A stretch of 64,000 nt of DNA, taken from the NCBI GenBank assembly GCA_013815385.1, contig JACDGL010000011.1:62001-126000 (forward strand), written 5' to 3'. A program made the translations under genes and the position numbers. The stretch comes from Taibaiella sp. (lineage in GTDB: Bacteria > Bacteroidota > Bacteroidia > Chitinophagales > Chitinophagaceae). Positions 16,657 through 25,563 of this stretch are shown in pieces. The notes below the pieces were generated by a model. The model was not told the origin of the DNA. It saw only the letters and a list, made by a program, of their open reading frames with translations, and made no database searches. Position 1 is the first letter of the stretch, and each line of letters opens with the position of its first letter.

Positions 16657-18306
16657 TTATTGTATAGGTATGCCTGCCACCTGCCCAAAATGCTTTTGCG
16701 ATACAGGCAGCGTAATGATAAATGTAGATCCCTCCCCCTGCGTGCTTTGTGCAGTAATGCTCCCGAAATGCATTTCCACTACCTTTCTGCAAATAGCCAG
16801 GCCTATACCTGTTCCCTCATATTCGCTGGTGTTATGCAGGCGCTGGAACAAAAGGAATATTCTGTCAAGATAGGTTTCATCAAATCCTATCCCATTGTCC
16901 TCAATATATATCCGGCAGAATTTTTCTACATCCCAATTGGGCATAGTGCTCAGTATAGGGAAGTACTGTGCCATATTCAACTGGTCAGGTACGATACTGG
17001 AGCCCCTTACTATTTCAGCGTAAATATGGATACGGGGTTTTACACCAGCTTTGCTAAACTTTATCGCATTACTGATTATATTTAGGAATAGTTGTTCCAT
17101 CTGTGATGGGTTAGCATCTATTTCCGGCAAATTTTCGACTATGATCTCTGCATTATTATTATCCTTTATTACCTGAACATCAGAGATCACCTGTGTTAAT
17201 ATTTCATTGAGATTCGTTTTCACAAATGAATAGTTTTCCTTTACTATCTTAGAAAACTCCAGTATATCATTTATAAGATTTTGCATCCTGAATGATGCAG
17301 AGGTTATCTTTTCCAGATAGATACGTCCCTTATCGCTCAGTGAATCTTTACTACCATTTTCCAGCAGGCTGGCAAACATTACAATCTTTCTGAGCGGTTC
17401 ACGCAGATCGTGTGACGCTACGGATGCAAATTTTTCCAGCTCTGCATTCGATTCTTCCAGCGCTTTTGATTTTGCCAGTAGTTCCTGCTCAATTTTCTTC
17501 TGTTCTGTTACATCCTGTATAGTACCTATCATCTGCACTACTTCCAGTTTTTCATTTACCAGCACTTCTCCTTTGGATAGTACAGTACGTGTATGGCCGT
17601 TAGGTAGTAATATGCGGTGATAGAAATCAGGATACTTTTTCTTTTCGAATGCCTGTATTATGTTCTCAGACACGTACTCGCGGTCATCAGGATGTATTTT
17701 CTGAAGATAGCTTTCGTAGTCTACGGGCATTTTATAGGGTCCATCCAGCATTATACCATATATATTGCTACTCGCGCTAGACCATGTCATCAGGTTACTC
17801 TCTGTATCCCATCGCCAGTGGCCCATGCGGGCTATATATTGTGCCTCATTAAGTAATTCATTATTTATCCGTAGCAACTCTTCTGCTTTTTCCCTGTTCT
17901 GTATTTCTATTTCAAAAGCTTCACGGGTTTTTAAAGAAAAAGCTTTGGGTAAAATCTTCATCAGGCTAAAAACAGTTATCCAACTCAGTATTCCGGTAAT
18001 AAAACGTATTAAAGCGCTAAGCCTGTACACAGGATACCAGAAAGTAAGAGCATCCAGAAAATGAGTGCTGCCACATGCTAAAATAAAGGCTGCAAATAAA
18101 AAATAGATCCGTACAAAGTGCAATTCCTTGCGCCGGGATATATACCTCACTATTATTATTGGGATGGCAAAGTAGGCCGACCAGATCAACAGGTCGCTAA
18201 TAATATAGAACCAGCCATGAACATTCGACCATGTACCGCTATGCCAGCGGGGAGGGAAATCGGATGTATCCAGGAGTTTGTGAAAAAAGTCCCCCACTTG
18301 GTTCAT
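16657..18306 (-). CDS. Sensor histidine kinase with ETR1-like ethylene-binding membrane domain
   Basis: 549 residues. Three membrane helices (about 32-54, 66-90, 95-117) form a domain that aligns with the plant ethylene receptor ETR1. Asp38, Tyr45, Ile48, Pro49, Ile75, Cys78 and His82 correspond, all with an offset of +13, to ETR1 Asp25, Tyr32, Ile35, Pro36, Ile62, Cys65 and His69, the residues reported to matter for copper-dependent ethylene binding. A short coiled coil leads to one PAS domain (about 155-275), then HisKA with phospho-His299 (ASHDLREPL) and HATPase_c (NAIKF, EDNGIGF, GTGIGLAI). There is no receiver domain and no response regulator next door. The kinase assignment is firm; ethylene or copper sensing is inference. 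Confidence 0.9.
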   Translation of the reverse strand: MNQVGDFFHKLLDTSDFPPRWHSGTWSNVHGWFYIISDLLIWSAYFAIPIIIVRYISRRKELHFVRIYFLFAAFILACGSTHFLDALTFWYPVYRLSALIRFITGILSWITVFSLMKILPKAFSLKTREAFEIEIQNREKAEELLRINNELLNEAQYIARMGHWRWDTESNLMTWSSASSNIYGIMLDGPYKMPVDYESYLQKIHPDDREYVSENIIQAFEKKKYPDFYHRILLPNGHTRTVLSKGEVLVNEKLEVVQMIGTIQDVTEQKKIEQELLAKSKALEESNAELEKFASVASHDLREPLRKIVMFASLLENGSKDSLSDKGRIYLEKITSASFRMQNLINDILEFSKIVKENYSFVKTNLNEILTQVISDVQVIKDNNNAEIIVENLPEIDANPSQMEQLFLNIISNAIKFSKAGVKPRIHIYAEIVRGSSIVPDQLNMAQYFPILSTMPNWDVEKFCRIYIEDNGIGFDETYLDRIFLLFQRLHNTSEYEGTGIGLAICRKVVEMHFGSITAQSTQGEGSTFIITLPVSQKHFGQVAGIPIQ

Positions 18307-18411
18307 GCTGCTAAAAATAGAATTAAAACGTTACAAAACATAGCGTTGTATATGGAGACATAGCTACCCATAGCATAACTTATTGGAAATGAATAAGAAG
18401 CAAAAATATTA

Positions 18412-19230
18412 TCAGAATGTATTGATTGCGGCCCTTATTTTCACAAGCTTTTCCAACAAACCTTTCAGGAGGTCTAAATGGAGCATATTAGCGCCATCTG
18501 ATTTTGCATGAGATGGGTCAGGATGTGTTTCAATGAACAACCCATCTGCTCCTACTGCTATGCCTGCCCGTGCAATGGTCTCTATCATTGCAGGGTTCCC
18601 CCCGGTTACACCGCTCGTTTGGTTTGGTTGCTGTAGCGAGTGGGTGCAATCCAGCACTACCGGTACACCCATAGAACGCATCGTTGGTATTCCCCGGTAA
18701 TCGACTATCAGATCCTGATAACCAAATGTAACTCCCCTATCGGTCAGTATTATTTGTTCATTGCCGTTTTGGCGCAGTTTATCCACTGCAAACTGCATTG
18801 CTTCCGGAGACAGGAATTGCCCTTTTTTTACATTTACTACCTTACCGGTTTCAGCAGCAGCTATGAGTATATCCGTTTGCCGGCATAGAAAAGCAGGTAT
18901 CTGCAACACATCCACGTGCGCTGCGGCCATGCTGGCCTCACTTGCAGAGTGTATATCGGTCACTACAGGAATATGAAAAGTATTCTTCACCTTACTAAGC
19001 AGCTTTAGTGCGGCCTCATCACCAATTCCGGTAAAGCTATCAAGACGGGTACGATTAGCCTTGCGATAAGAAGCTTTAAATATATAGGGTATCTTCAGGT
19101 CAGCACATATCTTCACAATTCGTTCCGCTGTATTCAATACCACACTTTCATTCTCTACAACACATGGGCCAGCCATCAGAAAAAAATTGTCTTTATTATA
19201 CCCGGCAGTAAAAAGATGACTAAAATTCAT
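18412..19230 (-). CDS. kdsA: 3-deoxy-8-phosphooctulonate synthase (KDO-8-P synthase)
   Basis: 272 residues, TIM barrel. It condenses phosphoenolpyruvate with arabinose-5-phosphate to make KDO-8-phosphate for lipopolysaccharide. Typical segments are FLMAGPCVVE, FKASYRKANRTR, VTDIHSA, LQIPAFLCRQTD, VNVKKGQF, LTDRGVTFGY, VLDCTHSLQQPN and LFIETHPDPSHAKSDG. The Asn in VNVKKGQ where some enzymes have Cys-related metal ligands suggests the metal-independent class, which I did not test further. ATG start 22 bases after a TACTTTTG box. No other KDO gene is adjacent. Confidence 0.95.
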   Translation of the reverse strand: MNFSHLFTAGYNKDNFFLMAGPCVVENESVVLNTAERIVKICADLKIPYIFKASYRKANRTRLDSFTGIGDEAALKLLSKVKNTFHIPVVTDIHSASEASMAAAHVDVLQIPAFLCRQTDILIAAAETGKVVNVKKGQFLSPEAMQFAVDKLRQNGNEQIILTDRGVTFGYQDLIVDYRGIPTMRSMGVPVVLDCTHSLQQPNQTSGVTGGNPAMIETIARAGIAVGADGLFIETHPDPSHAKSDGANMLHLDLLKGLLEKLVKIRAAINTF

Positions 19231-19251
19231 AAGTATGATATACTATTTTTT

Positions 19252-19259
19252 CAAAAGTA
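19252..19259 (-). promoter_or_regulatory. -7 promoter box (TACTTTTG, minus strand) for kdsA
   Basis: Exact TAnnTTTG match 22 bases upstream of the kdsA ATG. No clear -33 element. Confidence 0.45.
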
Positions 19260-19325
19260 CAATTTTCTTGAGCGGTAGATCTTGAGGCTATACCTACTGC
19301 GGAATAATAGAAAAATAATAGAATA

Positions 19326-20750
19326 TTAGCATTCACTAAGCCCCAACGGTATATTCAGTGCCAGCCCACCTTCTGCTGTTTCTTTATATTTATGGTTCAT
19401 ATCCAGGGCAGTTTCCCACATGGTGGTCACTACTGCATCCAGCGATACACGTGCATCATCTGGATTGCTCTGCAAGGCCAATTGCGATGCTGTAATGGCT
19501 TTTATAGCACCCATTGTATTCCGTTCTATACAAGGTACCTGTACCAGTCCGGCTACAGGGTCGCAGGTAAGGCCCAGGTGATGTTCCATAGCTATCTCTG
19601 CGGCCATCAGGCATTGCCTTACGCTGCCGCCCATACATTCGGTAAGTGCCGCAGCTGCCATAGATGATGATACCCCTATCTCTGCCTGGCACCCGCCCAT
19701 TGCAGCCGATAGGGTAGCCCCCTTTTTAAATATACTGCCTATCTCAGAAGCAGTAAGCAGGAACCGGATAATTTTATGGGGATCGTTGCCATCGCAAAAG
19801 GCAATATAATATTGCAGTACTGCTGGCACCACGCCGGCTGCGCCATTGGTGGGGGCAGTAACTACCCGGCTGAAGGATGCATTTTCTTCATTTACTGCCA
19901 ATGCAAAACAGCTTACCCAATCCAGTATATATTGAAACTGATTGCCACCGCTACGTATAGCAGCAAGCCATTCATCGTAACTATTGTAAGTCTTGTCTTT
20001 CAGTAATTTTTTATTCAGGCCGGCTGCACGGCGCACTACATTTAGTCCGCCCGGTAATATGCCGGATATATGTGCCCCACGATAAATACAATCACGCATT
20101 ACTTCCCATATACGCAATACGCCTGCATTTATTTTTTCTTCATCACCCCATTTTTTTTCATTTTCCATTACTATCTCGGAAATAGTTTTTCCTGTTTCGG
20201 TACACCATTTCAGCAGATCTTCGGAGCGCTCAATTGGATAAGGCAATTGTACATCAGCGCCATCTTGGTTATTTTCAGCTTCTTTAACTACAAAGCCACC
20301 ACCTATTGAATAGTAGGTCTCCGCTATTTCTTTACCATTCTGGAAGGTGCATAAAAACGTAAGGGCATTTGGATGAAACGGAAGACTTTCAGTCATCAGA
20401 AAAACAACATCTTCAGTGGGGTTAAACGCTACCTCCTGCGTCTTACCAAGAAGCATTTTTTTCTGTTCACTTATTTGTGCTATCCTGGGATTTATCTGGT
20501 TAACATCAAAAGTAACAGGGTCCTCACCGCACAGGCCCAATATTATTGCCACATCGGTGCCGTGGCCTTTACCTGTTTTGGCAAGAGATCCATAAAGCAA
20601 TACGCGTACTTGTTGCACTTTACCTGATCCATCTTGCTCTATCGTTTTTATAAAACGCAGTGCTGCACGCCATGGGCCTAAAGTATGTGAGCTGCTGGGT
20701 CCCACACCTATCTTAAATATATCAAATACAGAAATGCTTTCCTTTTTCAC
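19326..20750 (-). CDS. sdaA: L-serine ammonia-lyase (single-chain, iron-sulfur)
   Basis: 474 residues, GTG start. It converts L-serine to pyruvate and ammonia using a 4Fe-4S cluster. The N-terminal beta domain begins with [17 protein letters not shown], the phylogenetic hallmark of the family. The C-terminal alpha domain holds the cluster cysteines in [29 protein letters not shown] and follows the single-chain order of E. coli SdaA/SdaB. Length is normal (about 455-475). It is a stand-alone gene between kdsA and the fasciclin gene; a terminator hairpin (20771-20790) separates it from the gene upstream. glyA, which makes or uses serine, is elsewhere in the window. Confidence 0.95.
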   Translation of the reverse strand: MKKESISVFDIFKIGVGPSSSHTLGPWRAALRFIKTIEQDGSGKVQQVRVLLYGSLAKTGKGHGTDVAIILGLCGEDPVTFDVNQINPRIAQISEQKKMLLGKTQEVAFNPTEDVVFLMTESLPFHPNALTFLCTFQNGKEIAETYYSIGGGFVVKEAENNQDGADVQLPYPIERSEDLLKWCTETGKTISEIVMENEKKWGDEEKINAGVLRIWEVMRDCIYRGAHISGILPGGLNVVRRAAGLNKKLLKDKTYNSYDEWLAAIRSGGNQFQYILDWVSCFALAVNEENASFSRVVTAPTNGAAGVVPAVLQYYIAFCDGNDPHKIIRFLLTASEIGSIFKKGATLSAAMGGCQAEIGVSSSMAAAALTECMGGSVRQCLMAAEIAMEHHLGLTCDPVAGLVQVPCIERNTMGAIKAITASQLALQSNPDDARVSLDAVVTTMWETALDMNHKYKETAEGGLALNIPLGLSEC

Positions 20751-20770
20751 TAATGCTAAAAATAAAAATA

Positions 20771-20790
20771 GGGGGAAAATATTTTCCCCC
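20771..20790 (-). terminator. Terminator downstream of the fasciclin gene
   Basis: A perfect 20-base palindrome, five G, four A, TA-centre, four T, five C, followed on the minus strand by a T-rich run. It lies between the fasciclin stop (20821) and the serine deaminase start (20750). Confidence 0.75.
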
Positions 20791-20820
20791 TAAAGATACT
20801 ATATAAGCCTAACAAAAAAC

Positions 20821-21375
20821 CTAAGGCATCAACACTTTGTTGATCACATGTATTACCCCATTTGACTGATAAACATCTTTGATAGTGATCTTGGCTACTC
20901 CGCCTTTAGAATCTTTTATCCAAAGTGAGCCGCCTTTTTGCATAACAGTAAGCTCTTCGCCCTGTACAGTTTTCAGCATAGCCATACCGTGTCCGGCTTT
21001 TACTTTCATCATCAACTCTCTTGATCCCATCTTGCCAGATACTACATGATAAGTAAGTACACTTGTCAGTGTGCCTTTATTTTCTGGTTTCAGCAGGTTA
21101 CTAACTGTACCGGCAGGTAGCGCATTGAATGCTTCATTTGTAGGGGCAAACACGGTAAATGGGCCTGCACTTTCAAGGGTTTCCACAAGGCCTGCGGCTT
21201 TAACAGCTGCAACCAGTGTAGTGTGGTCTTTAGAGTTAACAGCATTCTCTACAATGTTTTTAGTAGGGTACATAGCAGCACCGCCTACCATTACTGTTTT
21301 TTGTGCAAATGCATTGTTGAAGTTACCGGCAAGCATAGTTATTGCAAACACCGGGATCATGAAGAAACGTTTCAT
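20821..21375 (-). CDS. Secreted fasciclin-domain protein
   Basis: 184 residues with a signal peptide (cleaved after AFA, about residue 24) and one fasciclin/FAS1 domain (about 45-182). The family motifs are clear: TLVAAVKAAGLVETLESAGPFTVFAPTNEAF (H1 and following), LTYHVVSGK and IKDVYQSNGVIHVINKVLMP (H2). FAS1 domains mediate adhesion or matrix binding in eukaryotes; bacterial single-domain forms are exported proteins of unclear role. It is monocistronic, bounded by hairpin terminators on both sides. Not a lipoprotein as far as the signal shows. Confidence 0.9.
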   Translation of the reverse strand: MKRFFMIPVFAITMLAGNFNNAFAQKTVMVGGAAMYPTKNIVENAVNSKDHTTLVAAVKAAGLVETLESAGPFTVFAPTNEAFNALPAGTVSNLLKPENKGTLTSVLTYHVVSGKMGSRELMMKVKAGHGMAMLKTVQGEELTVMQKGGSLWIKDSKGGVAKITIKDVYQSNGVIHVINKVLMP

Positions 21376-21490
21376 ACTAATTGTTTTGTGTTGGTTAAAA
21401 AGGTTTTTAATTTTTCCTTACACATACACATACGACAACTTTTTAATTATGGTTTTTGGGAATCTGAAAAATGTTATTTTCTTAAAAAAG

Positions 21491-21517
21491 AATGGACATC
21501 CGGTTAAGATGTCCATT
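21491..21517 (-). terminator. Terminator downstream of sppA
   Basis: A 10-bp stem AATGGACATC/GATGTCCATT with a 7-base loop, followed on the minus strand by C then six T. It lies after the sppA stop (21540) and before the fasciclin gene. Confidence 0.75.
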
Positions 21518-21539
21518 ATTAATATAAAAAGTGATGGAA

Positions 21540-23315
21540 TTAATTGATACTCATGCCCATTGGCAACATCATAAGGGCTTTACCCTGCATTTTACGAAGG
21601 TTCTGTATTTTCTTTATCCATTCGTAGTCTGCCCCCAATTCCTGCTTTAGGGTAGCCTTCATCATTTCTTCCGAGACGTCGTTGGTTTTAAAACGGCGCA
21701 TCATACTCTGCCACTTATCTATACGTTCAGGATAGGTAGATACTTTATAATTGGTAAGTTTAGCAAGCGTTGCTGCACTATGTATAGCACGTCCCAGCCC
21801 ACCTATTCCATCTATCAGATGTATATTCAATGCATCGGTGCCACTCCATACCCTACCCTGCGCTATACTGTCTACGTCAGCCTCGCTTATCCTTCTGCCT
21901 GTAGCTACTCTGCTTTTAAAGATGCTGTATATAGTATCTACTGAGTGTTGCATGCGCTGTTGTTCATCTGCCGTAAGTGTCCTTGCTACAGTTGGAAAAT
22001 CAGCATAAGGAGCTGTCTTTACACCATCAAATGTTACGCCAAGCTTATTTTTCATGAGGCCCTGTATATTAAAAAGCATAGAAAATACGCCTATGCTGCC
22101 GGTTATCGTATTAGGCAGTGCAAATATGCTGTCTGCCTGGCAGGCAATATAATAGCCGCCTGATGCTGCCACATCGCCCATAGATACTACTAGTGGTTTT
22201 TTCTTCCTTAGTAGCTGCAGCTCGCGCAATATTACTTCTGATGCAAGCGCACTGCCACCGGGAGAATTAATACGGAGCACTACTGCCTTTATGTTATCGT
22301 TTTTTGCCAGTTTGCGAATATTTGCAACAAATGAGCGGGAAGCGATCTGGTAATCGTCCGATTGTTCCCCGTCAGATATTTCCCCTTCGGCAAACAATAT
22401 AGCTATCCGGGCATTATCATTCTTCAGGTCTAGTAGCGGGGTATTTGCGTACTCGCTCACGGCTATGTAACTGATATTTGCATTAGCTTTTGTTCCTGTC
22501 TTGCTACGCATACGCGATTCTACCTCATCCCAATACAGCAGACCATCTACCAGCTTATATTTTAATGCATCACCCGGAAATTGCACCGCACCTGTATTGG
22601 TCCATTCATTAATAGTATTTGCATCAGCATGGGTGTGCTCTGCTACTGCTTTTACATATTCCTTCCAAAAAGATTGCTGGAACTGGGATACCTGTAGCTT
22701 GTTGGGTTCACTCATCTTATCATACCGGAATGGCTCAGTAGCGCTTTTAAACTTACCGGCATAAAATATTTCAGGTTGCAGCTCCAGGCGGTCGAGTGTA
22801 TTTTTAAAGAAGGGCATTACACTTGAAAATCCTTTCAACTCTATATTACCAACGGGGTTCAGATACACACTATCTGCTACAGACCCTACAAAATAATCTC
22901 CCTGCGATATGTTTTCGCCATAGGCATATACAAATTTACCGCTCGTCTTAAAATCATTGATAGCCATGCGTATCTGCTGCAGTGTACCCCAACCATTACT
23001 CCCGGGTTGTAATTTTATCAATATGCCTTTAATAGAGTTATCCTTTTTGGCTTTAGCAATAGCAGTTACTATATCATACAGCCCTGCGGTTGACGAAAGT
23101 TCATTGCTGAATAGAGCAAGCGGATTGCTTTCACCAAGTTCGTGAATGTGCTTTTGAAGGTCTACCACTAAAACACTATTGGTTTTGAATGTGGTAGTTT
23201 TATCCTTCTTTGACATCAGGGATGCTACCGAGCCGAATATAAGGCCTACTATAATAACACCGCAGACCACCATGGCCAGCAATGACGCAAAGAACATTTT
23301 GAAAAACTGTTTCAT
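21540..23315 (-). CDS. sppA: Signal peptide peptidase SppA, long (67K) type
   Basis: 591 residues, membrane-anchored by an N-terminal helix (about 10-32). SppA digests cleaved signal peptides in the inner membrane. It has the two tandem S49 domains of the 67K form. The general base Lys171 lies in the first half (FFKNTLDRL) and the nucleophile Ser385 in the second (AASGGYY), as in E. coli SppA, with the INSPGGSA loop just before. Length matches. ATG start 29 bases from a TATATTTG promoter box. A short 36K SppA form is excluded by the presence of both halves. Confidence 0.95.
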   Translation of the reverse strand: MKQFFKMFFASLLAMVVCGVIIVGLIFGSVASLMSKKDKTTTFKTNSVLVVDLQKHIHELGESNPLALFSNELSSTAGLYDIVTAIAKAKKDNSIKGILIKLQPGSNGWGTLQQIRMAINDFKTSGKFVYAYGENISQGDYFVGSVADSVYLNPVGNIELKGFSSVMPFFKNTLDRLELQPEIFYAGKFKSATEPFRYDKMSEPNKLQVSQFQQSFWKEYVKAVAEHTHADANTINEWTNTGAVQFPGDALKYKLVDGLLYWDEVESRMRSKTGTKANANISYIAVSEYANTPLLDLKNDNARIAILFAEGEISDGEQSDDYQIASRSFVANIRKLAKNDNIKAVVLRINSPGGSALASEVILRELQLLRKKKPLVVSMGDVAASGGYYIACQADSIFALPNTITGSIGVFSMLFNIQGLMKNKLGVTFDGVKTAPYADFPTVARTLTADEQQRMQHSVDTIYSIFKSRVATGRRISEADVDSIAQGRVWSGTDALNIHLIDGIGGLGRAIHSAATLAKLTNYKVSTYPERIDKWQSMMRRFKTNDVSEEMMKATLKQELGADYEWIKKIQNLRKMQGKALMMLPMGMSIN

Positions 23316-23343
23316 TTATATATAATTTTTCTTAAAAACAGAA

Positions 23344-23351
23344 CAAATATA
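23344..23351 (-). promoter_or_regulatory. -7 promoter box (TATATTTG, minus strand) for sppA
   Basis: Exact TAnnTTTG match 28 bases upstream of the sppA ATG. Confidence 0.4.
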
Positions 23352-23413
23352 CACTTGCAGCGGTACACTTAGGCATTATATCCACTCTCGTAAGGTGGAT
23401 TTATAAGGTGAGA

Positions 23414-24757
23414 TTACACAACAGTAGTATTTACCATCTTCTCCTTAACGAAATACAGGATTGCGCCACTGGCAATTATCCCTAAGGCGCCTAAAATATA
23501 TACCCGGTCACTGCTAAATAGGATAAAGATCCATATGCCGATACATATTATTGCTGGTATAGGGAACAATGGCATTTTGTAAGGTCTTGGTTCGTTCTTT
23601 TTTTGATAATGCCATGCTATCAGCCCCACAGTCTGCGAAACAAACTGTATCAGTATGCGTACAGTAACAATGGCAGTAATCACTTCTTTCATTTTAAATA
23701 GCAGGCTAAATATAAATGCAAGCGCCCCTAATGACAAAAGCGATACATGCGGTATTTTATATTTCGGGTGTACACGGGCAAATGCGGGAAAGAATGCCTT
23801 ATCCTTTGCCGCAGCATAGGGTATCCTTGAATAGCCCAGTATTACTGAAAACAACGAGGTAACGGCTATACAGAGCACCAGTATGGTGGCTACCTGCCCT
23901 GCCGTATGGTTGTAGAGGTGCTCAAAATAATCGCTTACAATAAAGCTGGATCCGGCAACTTTTTGCCAGGGCAGCACACCAAGTATCACTGTTTGCATTG
24001 CCAGGTATGATAGGGCAATACCGGTAATAGATATGAATATGCTACGTGGTATGTTTTTTTGAGGGTCCTTTATCTCTGCACCCAGGTGGCAAACATTATA
24101 ATATCCCAGATAAGAATAAACCGACTTCAGTGATGCCTGCCCAAGGGCTACAAAGAATAAAGTACTGGTATCAAACCCTTTCAAATTCCAATCGAACGCC
24201 TGGGCACTCTTAAAATGAGGAATACCGGCTATTATCAGCCATAGCATTGTACCTCCCGTTATTACCCACATCACCACCGATACTTTACCTATGCTCTTTA
24301 TATCGCGGTAAAGGGCAAATACCAGTAGTATTACCAGTCCTCCGCTTATTATTTTCTTTTGCAGGTCGCCTAAAGGGATAAGAAAGGTGAGGTATTGAGA
24401 AAAGCCGATAGCGCCGCTTGCCACTACAAGAGGTGCCTGTATTACCGTTTGCCAGATAAATAGAAAAGCCGCAAATTTTCCCCATTTCCCAAATAGCTTC
24501 TGAAGAAACACATAGCTTCCACCGGCCTCCGGCCATTTAGCGCCCAACTCCGCCCAAACCATGCCATCCATATAGGCAAGGAGCGCTCCCAGCAACCACG
24601 CCAGTATGCTTAGCGGGCCGTGCATTGCACCTACTATGAAAGGTATAGTGATGAATGGCCCTATGCCCACCATATCTATCATATTAATAGCAGTAGCCTG
24701 TGTAAGGGACAAGCTACGGGATAGCTCAGTAGAGGGCACTGCTTTATTATTGGCCAA
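23414..24757 (-). CDS. APC-superfamily amino acid permease
   Basis: 447 residues with 12 predicted membrane helices. The N-terminus carries LSLTQATAINMIDMVGIGPFI, the APC helix-1 segment with an unwound Gly-rich stretch, and a GGSYVFLQKLFGKWG motif follows near residue 80. The substrate cannot be told; it is an amino-acid/polyamine or cation-coupled carrier by family. There is no in-frame ATG at the N-terminus: the start is TTG (24757) or GTG six codons later, and a stop codon shortly upstream excludes a longer form. Neighbours (sppA and a two-component pair) give no hint of the substrate. Confidence 0.85.
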   Translation of the reverse strand: MANNKAVPSTELSRSLSLTQATAINMIDMVGIGPFITIPFIVGAMHGPLSILAWLLGALLAYMDGMVWAELGAKWPEAGGSYVFLQKLFGKWGKFAAFLFIWQTVIQAPLVVASGAIGFSQYLTFLIPLGDLQKKIISGGLVILLVFALYRDIKSIGKVSVVMWVITGGTMLWLIIAGIPHFKSAQAFDWNLKGFDTSTLFFVALGQASLKSVYSYLGYYNVCHLGAEIKDPQKNIPRSIFISITGIALSYLAMQTVILGVLPWQKVAGSSFIVSDYFEHLYNHTAGQVATILVLCIAVTSLFSVILGYSRIPYAAAKDKAFFPAFARVHPKYKIPHVSLLSLGALAFIFSLLFKMKEVITAIVTVRILIQFVSQTVGLIAWHYQKKNEPRPYKMPLFPIPAIICIGIWIFILFSSDRVYILGALGIIASGAILYFVKEKMVNTTVV

Positions 24758-24865
24758 TACAATTATTTATACTGCAATAATATAAAAACCGCACTGCTCC
24801 GTGTATATATGTTTTCTATAGGGAGGTAGATTTCTTCTTCACAATAGCAAAATATTCCAATCAGG

Positions 24866-25498
24866 CTAGATAAACTTGTTGTCCTTCGCTGTCTTTATTG
24901 CATCGGCCTTAGAGTGTACATCCAGCTTCTGATATATATTCTTGATGTGCGATTTTACTGTTTCCAGGTCTATAAACAATTCCTGTGCTATACGCTTGCG
25001 GCTTTTACCGGTTGCTATCTGCTCCAGTATTTCAGTTTCCCTGCGTGTAAGCGGTGTAGACGCACTGCGCTGGAATGAACTGATGACCATACGCGCTATA
25101 TGTGCGCTCATAGGGCCCCCACCCTCCATTACTTCATGTATAGCGCTGATTATTTTTTCAGGAGCAGTATTTTTGGTTAGATACCCCGCTGCGCCATTGC
25201 CCAGTGCACGGAATATCAGCATATCCTGTTCATATACTGTTAGAATAAGAATGTGCATATCGGGCAATAGCTTCTTCAGCTTCGGTAATGCATCTATACC
25301 TGATATGCCTGGAAGCTCTACATCCAGCAATAATACATCAGGGTCATCATGTGCAATTTTTTTAGCGGCTTCCTCATAGGATGGGTAGGTACCCACAATT
25401 TTGTATCCTTTTGTATTCCCTATCAGGAAGGCATACCCTTCCCGTATAGTTTCATCATCTTCTATTATGCACACTTTAATATCCAGGTCGCGGCTCAT
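24866..25498 (-). CDS. NarL/LuxR-family response regulator
   Basis: 210 residues from the ATG at 25498 (a TTG two codons upstream is also open). The receiver domain (about 5-120) has the acidic pocket EDD near 13-15, phospho-acceptor Asp59 in LLLDVELPG, a Thr in LTVYEQ and Lys in YLTKN. The C-terminal LuxR helix-turn-helix (about 145-205) has LTRRETEILEQIATGKSRK and TVKSHIKNIYQKL. It lies 65 bases downstream of the HisKA_3 kinase gene on the same strand, and NarL-type regulators pair with that kinase class, so it is very probably the partner. Probable target: the divergent barrel gene beyond the kinase (inference). Confidence 0.93.
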   Translation of the reverse strand: MSRDLDIKVCIIEDDETIREGYAFLIGNTKGYKIVGTYPSYEEAAKKIAHDDPDVLLLDVELPGISGIDALPKLKKLLPDMHILILTVYEQDMLIFRALGNGAAGYLTKNTAPEKIISAIHEVMEGGGPMSAHIARMVISSFQRSASTPLTRRETEILEQIATGKSRKRIAQELFIDLETVKSHIKNIYQKLDVHSKADAIKTAKDNKFI

Positions 25499-25563
25499 AG
25501 TCAATAAATATTTATGCTATAAAGGTCTTATTGTTTACGGGCATCTATATCACCCACTTAAGG

